From a virus, in the IMG/VR virus record IMGVR_UViG_3300021478_000003, positions 1-62,244 of that record: a stretch of 62,244 nt of DNA; one strand, written 5' to 3'. The notes beneath the pieces are model-generated. The model ran no database searches. It was not told where the DNA came from and was given only the letters and a program-made list of their open reading frames with translations. Positions 1-7,796 of the stretch are shown piece by piece. The first letter of the stretch is position 1. Every line of letters begins with the position of its first letter. A program made the position numbers and the translations under genes.

Positions 1-153
1 GCGGCACCGGCAGCCAAGACCGTAGTTGCTAAAACGGCACCAAAGGCAGCGGCCGCCACACCGACCGCCAGCCCTGCTGTCATAGAGGGCGGCGACGTAC
101 CGGCCGGTCTGGCCAGCCTGATGGATAACTGGGGCAGTGACGACCCGGAATAA
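1..153 (+). CDS. C-terminal end of putative ssDNA-binding protein (gene split by window ends)
   Basis: This is the continuation of the frame that starts at 61133. Codons from position 1 are in phase with the right-end frame across a 20-base identity, and the stop is TAA at 151-153. The segment encodes an Ala/Pro/Thr-rich linker and an acidic end (DNWGSDDPE). A negatively charged C-terminal tail after a flexible linker is typical of single-stranded DNA-binding proteins such as T7 gp2.5 and bacterial SSB, where it contacts replication partners. The joined protein would be about 414 residues. The role is inferred from this tail and from the replication-gene neighbourhood. Confidence 0.75.
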   Translation, partial: AAPAAKTVVAKTAPKAAAATPTASPAVIEGGDVPAGLASLMDNWGSDDPE

Positions 154-165
154 TCGGGTTATAGT
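137..165 (+). promoter_or_regulatory. candidate sigma70-like promoter
   Basis: A -35-like GTGACG (137-142) and a -10-like TATAGT (160-165) are separated by 17 bp, followed by TGCAC. It lies between the stop at 153 and the gene at 220. The -35 match is weak. The TATAGTTGCA string also belongs to the TAGTTGCA motif found at other gene boundaries. Confidence 0.35.
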
Positions 166-219
166 TGCACTGGGGGGAGCCGAGCGCTCCCCTCTTTTCC
201 CTCATAACAGGAGTCCATA

Positions 220-567
220 ATGGGCCGCATCATCAACGCCGAAAAAGTAGCACAAATCAAAGCAGCGCGTTTGAGCAATCCCGAACTGCTTGGCCCAGCC
301 CTGGGCGAGCTGGTCATCGAAAGCAACGTGCCAGTGGTCGCCGTGGCCGAGCTGCTTCACGTGGCCGAACCGACGATCTACCGTTGGATGTATGGCGAGA
401 GCGAACCCCGCGACGCCGACAAGGTGCTGAAGTTGAAGCGCCTCCTGGCTCTGCTGCGCAAGGCGCGCAAAGGTAAAGAATTTCCGCTGCTCGGCACCAC
501 CGAAGCACGGGTTGAACTTGTCGTGCAACTCATTGAGAAATACAAGCCTGCGCCTCGCCCTGCGTAA
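220..567 (+). CDS. small helix-turn-helix protein
   Basis: 115 residues. Residues about 38-68 (VPVVAVAELLHVAEPTIYRW and following) have the helix-turn-helix pattern of Cro/XRE or transposase-type DNA-binding domains, with a basic helix (KLKRLLALLRKARKGK) after it. AGGAG lies 7 bases before the ATG. The gene sits alone between the ssDNA-binding-protein gene and the primase-helicase, behind a possible promoter. It could be a phage regulator, and it is one of two HTH candidates for binding the dispersed dyads in this genome. The target is unknown. Confidence 0.7.
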   Translation: MGRIINAEKVAQIKAARLSNPELLGPALGELVIESNVPVVAVAELLHVAEPTIYRWMYGESEPRDADKVLKLKRLLALLRKARKGKEFPLLGTTEARVELVVQLIEKYKPAPRPA

Positions 568-631
568 CACCAGTACCCCTCTCTTAGAATGACCAAGGGA
601 GTTCCATCAGGTCGACCCACGGGGGCATCCA

Positions 632-3595
632 ATGACAGCACAAGAGTTTCTAACGTTACTGCTACCCCAGTCCGGGTACGTGGTAACGGCAACGCCGAAC
701 GCGGGCGGCAAGGGATGGCTCAACACATGCCATTCAAATATACCCTCGGCAGTACAGCACGTCACCGCGCTGACGTATTCAGGGAAGCAAGCGTATTACG
801 CGCTGTCCACCTACAAAGAGAAGAAAGTCTGGGACGACACGTGGAAGAATCCGGCCGGCGAGATCGTCGGCAAGTGGCGCACCCGCACACAGACCAACAC
901 CCTCAACATCAAGTCGTTCTTCCTCGACCTTGATGTTGACCCGGAAGACGACGCGAAGTTCAACTCGAAAGTCGACGCACTGACCGCACTGCGTGAGTTC
1001 TGCACCTTGGTCGGTTTGCCCAAGCCGATGGTCATCGACAGCGGCGGCGGCATTCATGCGTACTGGCCGCTGGCGCAAGAGGTAGCCACGTCGACCTGGC
1101 GTCCAGTGGCTGACATCTTCAAGGCGATCTGTATCCATGAACGCTTCAAGGCTGACCGCAGCCTGACTTCAGACCAGGCCCGCGTGCTACGCTGTCTCGG
1201 TGGCTTCAACTTCAAGCGCGATCATCCTGTGTCGCTCATCACGCTGTCGAACGGTCCGTATGACTTCGACCGCATCGCCGACATCTTGATCGATTACAAG
1301 AACCAGAACAGCATCAATGTCAATGCGACGCACGCCCCGAGCGTAGCGCGTGCAGCGGCCGGACCCGCCATGGATGGTGCGCCGGTAGCGCTGGAAGACA
1401 TGGACAGCAATCTAGGGAGTTACCAGAATGAACCGCTTAACTTTGACCGTATCGCGTTTTCTTGCGAACAACTGGGTGCGCAGATGGCTTGCCGTGGCGC
1501 TGGAGTCGGCGAGCAATTATGGCGCGCCGGTCTCGGCATCGTTAAGTTCTGCGAGAACCCGCGCCTCGCTTATCGGTCGATTTCGGATGGCTACAATGGT
1601 TATGATGAGGCGGCGACTGAGCAGAAGATTGAGAACTGGCGAACCGGCCCTACGGCGTGCTCGCATTTCCATGCAGAGAATCCTCTCACGTGCGAAGCTT
1701 GCCCATCGTGGGAAAAGATTACGTCTCCGGCGCAGCTTGGTCGTCAGGTTAAAGAAGCCGCACCGGCAATCGTATCGATTGTCGACGAGGACGGAGAGGT
1801 TCAAGTCTTTAAAGTACCGCCGCCCCCGGAAAAATACAGCCGTAAGAGAGGTGGCGGCGTAGTCATCGCCACGGAGACAGATAACGGCGATCCGATCTTC
1901 GAGGTGGTCTGCCCCTACGATCTGTTCCCGATTAAAATCCTCCGGCAGAATGGCCACGAGCAGCAGGTCGATGAGCGCAGTATGTGGCGCGTCGACATCC
2001 CGCGTGTCGGTATCGTGGACCTCGACATCTCGCAGCAGATGATCTCCGACACTCGCAAGCTCACGGCGCACCTGATGTCCAAGGGTGTTCACCTCACACA
2101 AGATCAAGGAAAGGCGTCGCAACTTTATATGAGCGCATACCTGCAAATCCTCGCCGCTGCGGCCGACCGCGAGAAGCTGTACGAACGCCTTGGCTGGCAT
2201 GAGAACCATGGCGTCTTCGTGCTTGGCCAACACGTGATACACCGCGACGGGAAGACCAGCCCGCACATCCCGAGCAACGCTATCCGTACCGCGACCAAGG
2301 ACTCCATCACCTCGGCCGGATCGCTCGGCGGCTGGCAGCAGGCCATGAACTTCTACAAGCAGCCAGGCATGGAAGGCCATCGGTTCTTCATCTACGCCGC
2401 CCTCGGCGCGCCGCTGTTCCACATGAACGACACCGGCAACAAGGGCGCGCTGCTGACGGCCAGCGGTCCGTCCGGGCGCGGCAAGACCACGTGCCTCAAG
2501 GCGTGCGCGTCGTTGTGGGGTAAGCCCGAAGGTATGGTCATCAACGGCAACAATGACGGCACAACGATCAACGCGTTGTACAGTATCCTCGGCACCTACT
2601 GCAACCTGCCGCTGTTGTGGGATGACATCACCGAGCGCGAGCCGGACGCCCTGCGGCGCTTCTTGTTGAACGTCTCCCAGGGCACTGGCAAGGTGCGCAT
2701 GACGGCCGCTGCCGAGATCAAGGACAAGGCCGTGGAATGGCAGACCTTGGTACTGGCCACAGCGAATACCGATGACATGAGCCGCATCATGTCGAGCGGT
2801 AAGGACGTGAACCCACATTTGATGCGGCTGGTCGGCGTCGAGTTCGGCGACATCGACGCCAGCCCTGCCGGCAAGGAAAAGGCAGACCGGCTGCTGCGCG
2901 CCCTGAATCAGAACTATGGCCATGTCGGGCCGCTGATGATGAAGGCCGTGGTGCAGAACTACAAGACCATGGTGAGCGGCTACATCAAGAACGTGGCCAA
3001 GGTCGACCGCATGCTCAACTCGAACAACGCGTCGGCCGAGCGCTACTGGTCGGCCGTGGTGGCCGCCGCCTACACCGCAGGCTTGATCGCCAAGGGCATG
3101 GGCATACTGGACTTTCCAGTCGAGGAAGACTTAGCATGGATGGTCGACCACATGGTCCAGCAGCGTGTCCACGTCAACGATAGTTCGTCGTCGGCCAAGG
3201 ACTTGCTGGTTGAGTTCTTGAACGGCCACGTGCGTGACACCTTGACCCTCTCATCGAAGTCCGCGATGAACGTGGACAACGTGGTGCAGCGTCCGACGAA
3301 CGCGCTGTTGATCCGGCATGACATGGATAACAAACTGATCTACGTGGCCCGCAGCGCGATATTGGACCACTGCACTGAGATCAAGACCAGCTTCCGCAAA
3401 ATGGAGCAGGAGCTGGAGCAGCAAGGAATCTTGACCCACAAGAACACACAGAAAGTTCTTGGGGCAGATACGGTGCTGGCAAAGGGGCAAACCCGATGCT
3501 GGCGAATTGACGCAACACGACTCGGCGGCGACCTGGCACTTGTGCCAGACTCTCTACCCGCAAACGTTACAGCCATTGGAGGCGCAACATCATGA
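632..3595 (+). CDS. primase-helicase fusion (AEP-like primase plus DUF927/SF3-like ATPase)
   Basis: 987 residues. The N-terminal part has an archaeo-eukaryotic-type primase pattern: the acidic FFLDLDVDPED at about 97-107 and SGGGIHAYWPL at about 136-146. A Cys/His cluster (CSHFHAENPLTCEACP) lies near 350. The C-terminal part is a P-loop ATPase with Walker A SGPSGRGKTT near residue 610 and Walker B PLLWDDITE near 660, followed by a sensor-like LVLATANT. This resembles DUF927-type phage helicases related to SF3. It probably primes and unwinds DNA for the family A polymerase at 52 kb. The stop overlaps the next start (ATGA). Confidence 0.8.
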   Translation: MTAQEFLTLLLPQSGYVVTATPNAGGKGWLNTCHSNIPSAVQHVTALTYSGKQAYYALSTYKEKKVWDDTWKNPAGEIVGKWRTRTQTNTLNIKSFFLDLDVDPEDDAKFNSKVDALTALREFCTLVGLPKPMVIDSGGGIHAYWPLAQEVATSTWRPVADIFKAICIHERFKADRSLTSDQARVLRCLGGFNFKRDHPVSLITLSNGPYDFDRIADILIDYKNQNSINVNATHAPSVARAAAGPAMDGAPVALEDMDSNLGSYQNEPLNFDRIAFSCEQLGAQMACRGAGVGEQLWRAGLGIVKFCENPRLAYRSISDGYNGYDEAATEQKIENWRTGPTACSHFHAENPLTCEACPSWEKITSPAQLGRQVKEAAPAIVSIVDEDGEVQVFKVPPPPEKYSRKRGGGVVIATETDNGDPIFEVVCPYDLFPIKILRQNGHEQQVDERSMWRVDIPRVGIVDLDISQQMISDTRKLTAHLMSKGVHLTQDQGKASQLYMSAYLQILAAAADREKLYERLGWHENHGVFVLGQHVIHRDGKTSPHIPSNAIRTATKDSITSAGSLGGWQQAMNFYKQPGMEGHRFFIYAALGAPLFHMNDTGNKGALLTASGPSGRGKTTCLKACASLWGKPEGMVINGNNDGTTINALYSILGTYCNLPLLWDDITEREPDALRRFLLNVSQGTGKVRMTAAAEIKDKAVEWQTLVLATANTDDMSRIMSSGKDVNPHLMRLVGVEFGDIDASPAGKEKADRLLRALNQNYGHVGPLMMKAVVQNYKTMVSGYIKNVAKVDRMLNSNNASAERYWSAVVAAAYTAGLIAKGMGILDFPVEEDLAWMVDHMVQQRVHVNDSSSSAKDLLVEFLNGHVRDTLTLSSKSAMNVDNVVQRPTNALLIRHDMDNKLIYVARSAILDHCTEIKTSFRKMEQELEQQGILTHKNTQKVLGADTVLAKGQTRCWRIDATRLGGDLALVPDSLPANVTAIGGATS

Positions 3596-3861
3596 GTTCC
3601 GACGCACAAGTTTTCCCTGATAAAAACCCGGACCTGCCGCAGGAAGAGCAGGGTATCTACAACAAGTACAAGGTCACTCGTGTCGACGGCAGCGATCTGC
3701 CTGGCGGCCGACACCATGGCCAGCGCTACTTCGTGCTGAACATCGACAACGACTTTCATGCACGCAGGGCGCTCGCCGCCTATGCTGATTCCTGCCGCCA
3801 CACCCACCCGAATCTGTCGGCCGACATCAAGGCGCTGCTGCATCAAATGGGTGCCACATGA
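3592..3861 (+). CDS. conserved phage hypothetical protein
   Basis: 89 residues. The central part (KYKVTRVDGSDLPGG, then YFVLNIDNDFHARRALAAYA) matches a small protein type I recall as common in phages and often near replication genes; its function is not known to me. It starts inside the stop of the primase-helicase (ATGA) and its own stop overlaps the next start, so it is translationally coupled on both sides. No membrane segment or metal-binding cluster is visible. Confidence 0.75.
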   Translation: MSSDAQVFPDKNPDLPQEEQGIYNKYKVTRVDGSDLPGGRHHGQRYFVLNIDNDFHARRALAAYADSCRHTHPNLSADIKALLHQMGAT

Positions 3862-4025
3862 CAGCCATCGGTTTTGTTTTGTTCGTCCTGTTCCGCTGGG
3901 GTGCGTCGGTAGCCATTGAAGGCGGCTACGACACGCCTGCGTACTACGCAGCGGGTGGTATGTTGGTCGGCGCTGCCGTATGTCTCATCGGCATTGCCAT
4001 AAAGCTTTGGGAGGTGATGCCATGA
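3858..4025 (+). CDS. small two-helix membrane protein
   Basis: 55 residues read directly from the sequence. Two hydrophobic segments (IGFVLFVLF at the start and MLVGAAVCLIGIAI near residue 40) flank a short loop rich in Tyr and Gly, consistent with a small inner-membrane protein. ATG and stop overlap the neighbouring genes by ATGA at both ends, which supports the gene despite its size. Function unknown. Confidence 0.65.
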   Translation: MTAIGFVLFVLFRWGASVAIEGGYDTPAYYAAGGMLVGAAVCLIGIAIKLWEVMP

Positions 4026-4513
4026 GCGCAGTCATCAGCGAAGACGGGTTGTACCGATATCTCTTGACACGTGGGCCGGAGCCAACACCCTCCAACACCA
4101 CCGACATCTGGGTGATGCTCAACCCGTCGACGGCCGACGCCGATACGGATGACCCGACCATCCGGCGCGTCGTCAGCTTTGCCGAGAATCGTGGCCATGA
4201 ACGGGTCGTGGTGGCAAACCTGTTCGCCTACCGCGCTACGCGGCCGCACGATCTGCTGATCCACGGCAGGCCAGTCGGTGCCGACAACAAGACTTACCTG
4301 TCCCAGATTGTCGCCGGCAATCGCCATGTGGTTGTGGCCTGGGGCACGTGGGGCGAGCGCGTCGACCCGGACATGGTGAAGTGGTTCTGCGACCTGTGCA
4401 AGCGGGCCGGGACGACGATGTGGTGCCTGGGCACGAACAAGGACGGCTCGCCGAAGCACCCGCTCTATGTGGCTGGCGCACAAGAGTTTGTGGAGTACCA
4501 TCATGGCCGCTAA
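4022..4513 (+). CDS. DUF1643-like protein
   Basis: 163 residues. The diagnostic segment VMLNPSTADADTDDPTIRR, followed by NLFAYRAT, and a later WGTWG, matches the DUF1643 family seen in phages and bacteria. Its activity is not established as far as I know. GGGAGG precedes the ATG, which overlaps the stop of the membrane-protein gene. Its position at the end of the replication operon suggests an accessory role. Confidence 0.8.
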   Translation: MSAVISEDGLYRYLLTRGPEPTPSNTTDIWVMLNPSTADADTDDPTIRRVVSFAENRGHERVVVANLFAYRATRPHDLLIHGRPVGADNKTYLSQIVAGNRHVVVAWGTWGERVDPDMVKWFCDLCKRAGTTMWCLGTNKDGSPKHPLYVAGAQEFVEYHHGR

Positions 4514-4934
4514 TGCCATACCTCCACTCCACATCTGTGGCCAGGCTGGCTTTAACCCATTGCACCACGGCAACTGCGCGGCATGCATACTCGAATGGCA
4601 GAAGGAGAATTTGCCGAAGATGGCGACGCGCCGAGGTGATCCATGGAAGGAGGCGGTGATCGACTACTGCGCTATCGCCGGCATTACCTTAACCTCGGAA
4701 GACCCCCGCCGCACCGTCGAGCGCTTGATCCAGTGGCACATCGAAGTAGCGCTGGACCCTTCGGTCAGCAAGGCAGCCCGGAAGCTCCTGAACACGCAAC
4801 CTACGTCTATCTGGCAACGGCTTGGGAAGTTATTCGAGAGGCGTGAGCCGGAGGCGCTGTACTGCGAGCATGGCCAATCGTACTACGACAAGTCCGGCAA
4901 TGAGCGGTGCATAGGCTGTGGCGAGCTGATGTAG
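4503..4934 (+). CDS. hypothetical protein with two cysteine clusters
   Basis: 143 residues from the ATG at 4503, preceded by GGAG and overlapping the DUF1643 gene. N-terminal C-x13-C-x2-C (HICGQ to NCAAC) and C-terminal C-x14-C-x2-C (CEHGQ to CIGCGELM) look like zinc-ribbon knuckles around a helical middle. It is the last gene of the plus arm and runs toward the convergent terminator. Function unknown; nucleic-acid or protein binding is an inference from the zinc-like clusters. Confidence 0.65.
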   Translation: MAANAIPPLHICGQAGFNPLHHGNCAACILEWQKENLPKMATRRGDPWKEAVIDYCAIAGITLTSEDPRRTVERLIQWHIEVALDPSVSKAARKLLNTQPTSIWQRLGKLFERREPEALYCEHGQSYYDKSGNERCIGCGELM

Positions 4935-4936
4935 AT

Positions 4937-4973
4937 AAAAAGAGGCCCGCGATTCCATCACAGATCGCGGGCC
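4937..4973 (-). terminator. intrinsic terminator between convergent arms
   Basis: Perfect 10-bp inverted repeat GGCCCGCGAT (4944-4953) and ATCGCGGGCC (4964-4973) with a 10-base loop. Read on the minus strand, the stem is followed by TCTTTTTA, a classic rho-independent signal ending the late transcript. On the plus strand the stem has no T-run, although it could still slow incoming plus transcription. Confidence 0.85.
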
Positions 4974-5006
4974 GACTCGGAGACAAACAGCAAGGAGACA
5001 GTTGCA

Positions 5007-5174
5007 CTATAACGGATTTTCCAGTACCGGGATAGTGGCTTGCATCTTTTCGTAAGTGGCCGCCACCTCTTGCTGGAACAAAAGGTACAGCCGGTCCATC
5101 GCGGTGTCGATTGTGATCTGGCCGCTGTTGGCCAATATCTTCAGCTCCTGCAGTTTATCGAATGTCAGTGCCAT
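5007..5174 (-). CDS. small hypothetical protein, last gene of the late arm
   Basis: 55 residues starting MALTFDKLQELK, with GGAGGG before the ATG. It is predicted helical and charged, with no membrane segment. It overlaps the end of the i-spanin gene by 20 bases and ends just before the late terminator. Homologues are not recognised. A longer in-frame upstream start exists but lacks a ribosome-binding site. Confidence 0.6.
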   Translation of the reverse strand: MALTFDKLQELKILANSGQITIDTAMDRLYLLFQQEVAATYEKMQATIPVLENPL

Positions 5175-5769
5175 GATTACCCTCCATAAGTTCAATGATC
5201 TGCGCGTCGATCTCGGCGCGTGCAACCTGTAAGCCTAACTCCACCTTGTCCACTTGTGCCTTTACATCAGGATCACCGTAGAACCCGTTTGCCTTTACCC
5301 ACCCTTGCAGGCCGCGAAGCTGTTCTGCCAGCATATCGGCCCGCTTGGTCATGGCATAAAGATGCTCTGTAACTCCGTCAGAAAGCTGGACGGTGCCGGT
5401 GCTGGGAGCATCAGGTCCGCTGGTGCTTGCGGCTTTGGTGCCTGGGGCAGCGGGATGACAGATGCCGTGGGAGTCGCGCAACCCGCCAGCAGACTTGCGC
5501 TGAGCCACAAGAACATCATACTTTTGTTGAAGAGCTGAGAGAGCCGTTTCATGATCTGCCGTCGCCTTTCGTGCTTTAGCCTGGTCTGCAATCACGGTGG
5601 CTTTCACCTGCGCCGCAGCCTCACTCAACGCTTTGATGTTCCCGTTCGCGGTAGCCAGCTTTTCCGCTTGGGTCTTGACCAGTTGGGCGTTGGAACCAAC
5701 ATGGTCGCCTGATACAAAGCCGCCACCGAACACAAGGACGATGGCCAGCAGGATATAGAATGCTTTCAT
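5155..5769 (-). CDS. Rz: Rz-like i-spanin
   Basis: 204 residues. An N-terminal membrane anchor (FYILLAIVLVFGGGFVSG) is followed by a long Ala/Gln/Lys-rich helical region (residues about 35-100) typical of the periplasmic coiled coil of inner-membrane spanins. A second helical stretch at the C-terminus makes it longer than lambda Rz. AAGGAG precedes the ATG. The o-spanin frame is nested inside it, and the endolysin gene lies just upstream. It would join the o-spanin to fuse inner and outer membranes in the last step of lysis. Confidence 0.8.
   Translation of the reverse strand: MKAFYILLAIVLVFGGGFVSGDHVGSNAQLVKTQAEKLATANGNIKALSEAAAQVKATVIADQAKARKATADHETALSALQQKYDVLVAQRKSAGGLRDSHGICHPAAPGTKAASTSGPDAPSTGTVQLSDGVTEHLYAMTKRADMLAEQLRGLQGWVKANGFYGDPDVKAQVDKVELGLQVARAEIDAQIIELMEGNHGTDIR
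5349..5552 (-). CDS. Rz1: Rz1-like o-spanin lipoprotein nested in the i-spanin gene
   Basis: 67 residues in another frame wholly inside the i-spanin gene. A basic start (MKRLSQLFNK) leads to a hydrophobic signal and the lipobox LLAGC, then a short Pro-rich mature part (PLPQAPKPQAPADLMLPAPA). This is the usual form of Rz1 outer-membrane spanin lipoproteins. The nested arrangement supports both genes. Confidence 0.85.
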   Translation of the reverse strand: MKRLSQLFNKSMMFLWLSASLLAGCATPTASVIPLPQAPKPQAPADLMLPAPAPSSFLTELQSIFMP

Positions 5770-6374
5770 GGTGCTACTCCTTGGCATACAACGGTGCCCC
5801 AAGTGGTATAGAGCGGCTGATGCTTGAACAGTATCCAGCGTGGATACGAACGCGAGTACACGAAGTTCTTGGCCGTCTGGCCAGCGTTGATGTCCTCGGT
5901 GTAGTTGAACCAAATGCCAGGCTCGGCCGACCTGCGCTGCGCCTTTTGAACGAACCCGACGCCGGCATTATATCCCTTCAGCGCCGCCGCCCACCGCTGG
6001 CACGGCGTATCACCCTTCACCCGATCATAAATCCACAGGTCGTAGCGCACCAAGGCGCGGATCGCCCAGCGTGGATTGTACGGATCAGGCTTGCCCAGCT
6101 CAGGGTAACTTCTAGCAACTTGTTGTGCAGTAGCATCCATGAATTGCGCCAGGCCCCGGCCGTTGTCCCACGCCGTCACGCCTGCGCGCCAGCCGGACTC
6201 TTGACGAATCTGGCCAGCCAACATAGGCACAGGCGCACCTAGACCATAAACGGCCTGGGCTTCGCGGACTAGGGTTGAACGGTACTGCAGCGCTGGATCG
6301 GCTGCATGGACGTTGGTGCAGGAATAGAGCGTGGCCAGGATGAGCAGCCACGCCCCTACCATGGCGCGGTGCAT
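5766..6374 (-). CDS. endolysin, lytic-transglycosylase (SLT) type, with signal sequence
   Basis: 202 residues. A hydrophobic N-terminus (MVGAWLLILATLYSC, then VHAA) looks like a signal peptide or signal-arrest-release segment. The SLT/lysozyme-like domain follows, with IRQESGWR holding the likely catalytic Glu59, then GLAQFM at 74-79 and KGYNAGVG near 135. It would cleave peptidoglycan glycan strands in the periplasm. The start overlaps the holin stop (TAATG). The signal implies export by the host Sec system, with the holin controlling timing. Met4 is an alternative start. Confidence 0.85.
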   Translation of the reverse strand: MHRAMVGAWLLILATLYSCTNVHAADPALQYRSTLVREAQAVYGLGAPVPMLAGQIRQESGWRAGVTAWDNGRGLAQFMDATAQQVARSYPELGKPDPYNPRWAIRALVRYDLWIYDRVKGDTPCQRWAAALKGYNAGVGFVQKAQRRSAEPGIWFNYTEDINAGQTAKNFVYSRSYPRWILFKHQPLYTTWGTVVCQGVAP

Positions 6375-6655
6375 TACAGCCCCAGGGCGATAGCCAGCAT
6401 GGCCGAGGCGATGATGATGGCGCGGCGAACGCTTTCAAGCGGGTGGGATGAGACGGTGATCCGGGTGCGGAAGGCGGTGCGGTCGATCCAGTAGCCGACG
6501 AACGCGGCGATGGTGATGTGGCCCAGCTTCATTGCCACGATCTGCACTTCGGCATCGGCACCGTAAGTCTTGAACAAGATCGCAGCCAGGTAAAACGTGA
6601 AAGAGATTGCTACCCATTGCAGCATCCGCAGATGCTCTTTAGTCGTGGCGGTCAT
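6374..6655 (-). CDS. holin-like membrane protein
   Basis: 93 residues with two or three hydrophobic segments: about 12-30 (LQWVAISFTFYLAAILF), 42-56 (LGHITIAAFVGYWI) and 80-93 (AIIIASAMLAIALGL). This matches the putative 2/3-transmembrane holin type of phages. It lies directly upstream of the endolysin gene with one-base overlap and directly downstream of another small membrane protein that may be its partner or antiholin. Confidence 0.75.
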   Translation of the reverse strand: MTATTKEHLRMLQWVAISFTFYLAAILFKTYGADAEVQIVAMKLGHITIAAFVGYWIDRTAFRTRITVSSHPLESVRRAIIIASAMLAIALGL

Positions 6656-6996
6656 TATCGTCCTTTGGCTGGAGTGGCCAGCGCCCGCTCCACGTTGGTC
6701 AACCTGAGATCATGGGCGTCAAGGATGCGCTGGTCCTTGTCCATGTTTTCTTTTAGTAGGTCGTACTTGGTATCCCGCTTTTCATTGAGCGTCTTCTGCT
6801 CGGCAAAACTTCCTAGAAGCGTGTCCAGCTTGGCATTCATCGACGTGGACGTATTGTTGAACTGTACCGCTATCCCAATCATCACCACCATGACGGCACA
6901 GATGGAGCTGATGATCCAAGACAGCGGCAACCGCGTGTCGATGATGCTTGGCTTAGCCTCTTCCTGGCTGGTCATAGGGCGGCGGCGATATGGCAT
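6655..6996 (-). CDS. small membrane protein in the lysis cassette (possible second holin or antiholin)
   Basis: 113 residues from the ATG at 6996, which has GGAG 6 bases upstream; longer forms lack a good ribosome-binding site. The N-terminus is basic, one transmembrane segment (LSWIISSICAVMVVMIGIAV) follows, then a charged helical C-terminal tail likely to form a coiled coil. Its stop meets the holin start. Single-TM proteins with a soluble coiled-coil domain at this position can act as antiholins or accessory lysis proteins, but that is inference. Confidence 0.65.
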   Translation of the reverse strand: MPYRRRPMTSQEEAKPSIIDTRLPLSWIISSICAVMVVMIGIAVQFNNTSTSMNAKLDTLLGSFAEQKTLNEKRDTKYDLLKENMDKDQRILDAHDLRLTNVERALATPAKGR

Positions 6997-7057
6997 ATTT
7001 TTCTCCAAAGTAAGCCCGTAAACTTGCCGTAAGATTAGCATTGTTTCCATACTGTAT

Positions 7058-7073
7058 GCAACTATTTAGTTGC
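7058..7073. repeat. 16-bp palindrome GCAACTATTTAGTTGC
   Basis: Perfect inverted repeat (7 + 2 + 7 bp) between the tail-protein stop and the lysis cassette. Each half is the TAGTTGC motif seen at other boundaries (157, 36127, 36308, 49918, 60042). On the minus strand TTGCAT and TAATCT, 18 bp apart, could form a weak promoter for the lysis genes. Confidence 0.5.
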
Positions 7074-7791
7074 CCATTGCCATCCACGATACTGAGTCTG
7101 TGCCCGTTCCATGGATAGTGAAGCTGCTCCCGTTTGTCTTGACCACTGAGACGGCTGCTGCGGTGCCCGTATCGTCTGTCACGAACACTTGGTAGGTAGT
7201 GGCATCGGTGAACTGTGCGTTACCGGTCAATGTGATTGTCACAGAACCTGTTGTCAGGGCCGCTTCGCCGCGCACCATGTGCACCGATACCGCGTCGATA
7301 GTGCCGTCCGCAGCCATCGTCTGGATCGCACCGTGGCCACTGAATGACGGAGCCGTCACAGGCCCGTTGAGCGCGATGGCGGTCACGGCCGCTGATGTGC
7401 CGGTGATCTGGATCGCATCTATCAGCGCGCCCAGGGCATCATCGGCGAACGATATGTGGAAGTTGTTGCCAGCAAAGTACACGATGCACCGTCGCTGATT
7501 CGCGGTGCCGCTGGCGTTATACAGGTCAAAGACGCACTCGTTGCCGTCACCAAAAATATTCATCGCCACACCTGGCGATTGGAACGTGCCACCATTGAAC
7601 TGGATCGCTCCAGTCATTGTGCCGCCCGTGGTAGGTAATCCGCTCACACCGCCTCCGCTGCCTGGTAATGGATGGTCCGTGGATACAATGATCCACTCGC
7701 CGCTGGGTTCGTCAAAGAATTGATTCGGGATAAGTTGGCCGCTGCTGTTAGTCTGCATCGGTGTAACGTTTGCTATGGTCGGGCCTGGCAT
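7066..7791 (-). CDS. putative tail fibre / receptor-region protein
   Basis: 241 residues from the ATG at 7791, preceded by GAGGTGAG; a GTG at 7800 is the alternative start. The protein is Gly/Ser/Thr rich and beta-prone, with a GTMTGAIQFNGG-like segment that is common near collars of phage fibre proteins, and no charged helical regions. It lies between a lectin-domain tail protein and the lysis genes, the usual place for fibre or host-recognition proteins. Assignment is by composition and position. Confidence 0.6.
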   Translation of the reverse strand: MPGPTIANVTPMQTNSSGQLIPNQFFDEPSGEWIIVSTDHPLPGSGGGVSGLPTTGGTMTGAIQFNGGTFQSPGVAMNIFGDGNECVFDLYNASGTANQRRCIVYFAGNNFHISFADDALGALIDAIQITGTSAAVTAIALNGPVTAPSFSGHGAIQTMAADGTIDAVSVHMVRGEAALTTGSVTITLTGNAQFTDATTYQVFVTDDTGTAAAVSVVKTNGSSFTIHGTGTDSVSWMAMGN

Positions 7792-7796
7792 GATGC

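Noticed and set aside
1-20. 20-bp end identity as a genuine phage terminal repeat
   Set aside because: The join is inside a coding sequence and the frame stays intact when one copy is removed, so assembly overlap is more likely.
1517-2923. Long minus-strand ORF (468 codons) opposite the primase-helicase gene
   Set aside because: It is the antisense shadow of a clear P-loop protein. Its composition (many His, Arg, Val, Gly) and lack of a ribosome-binding site argue against coding.
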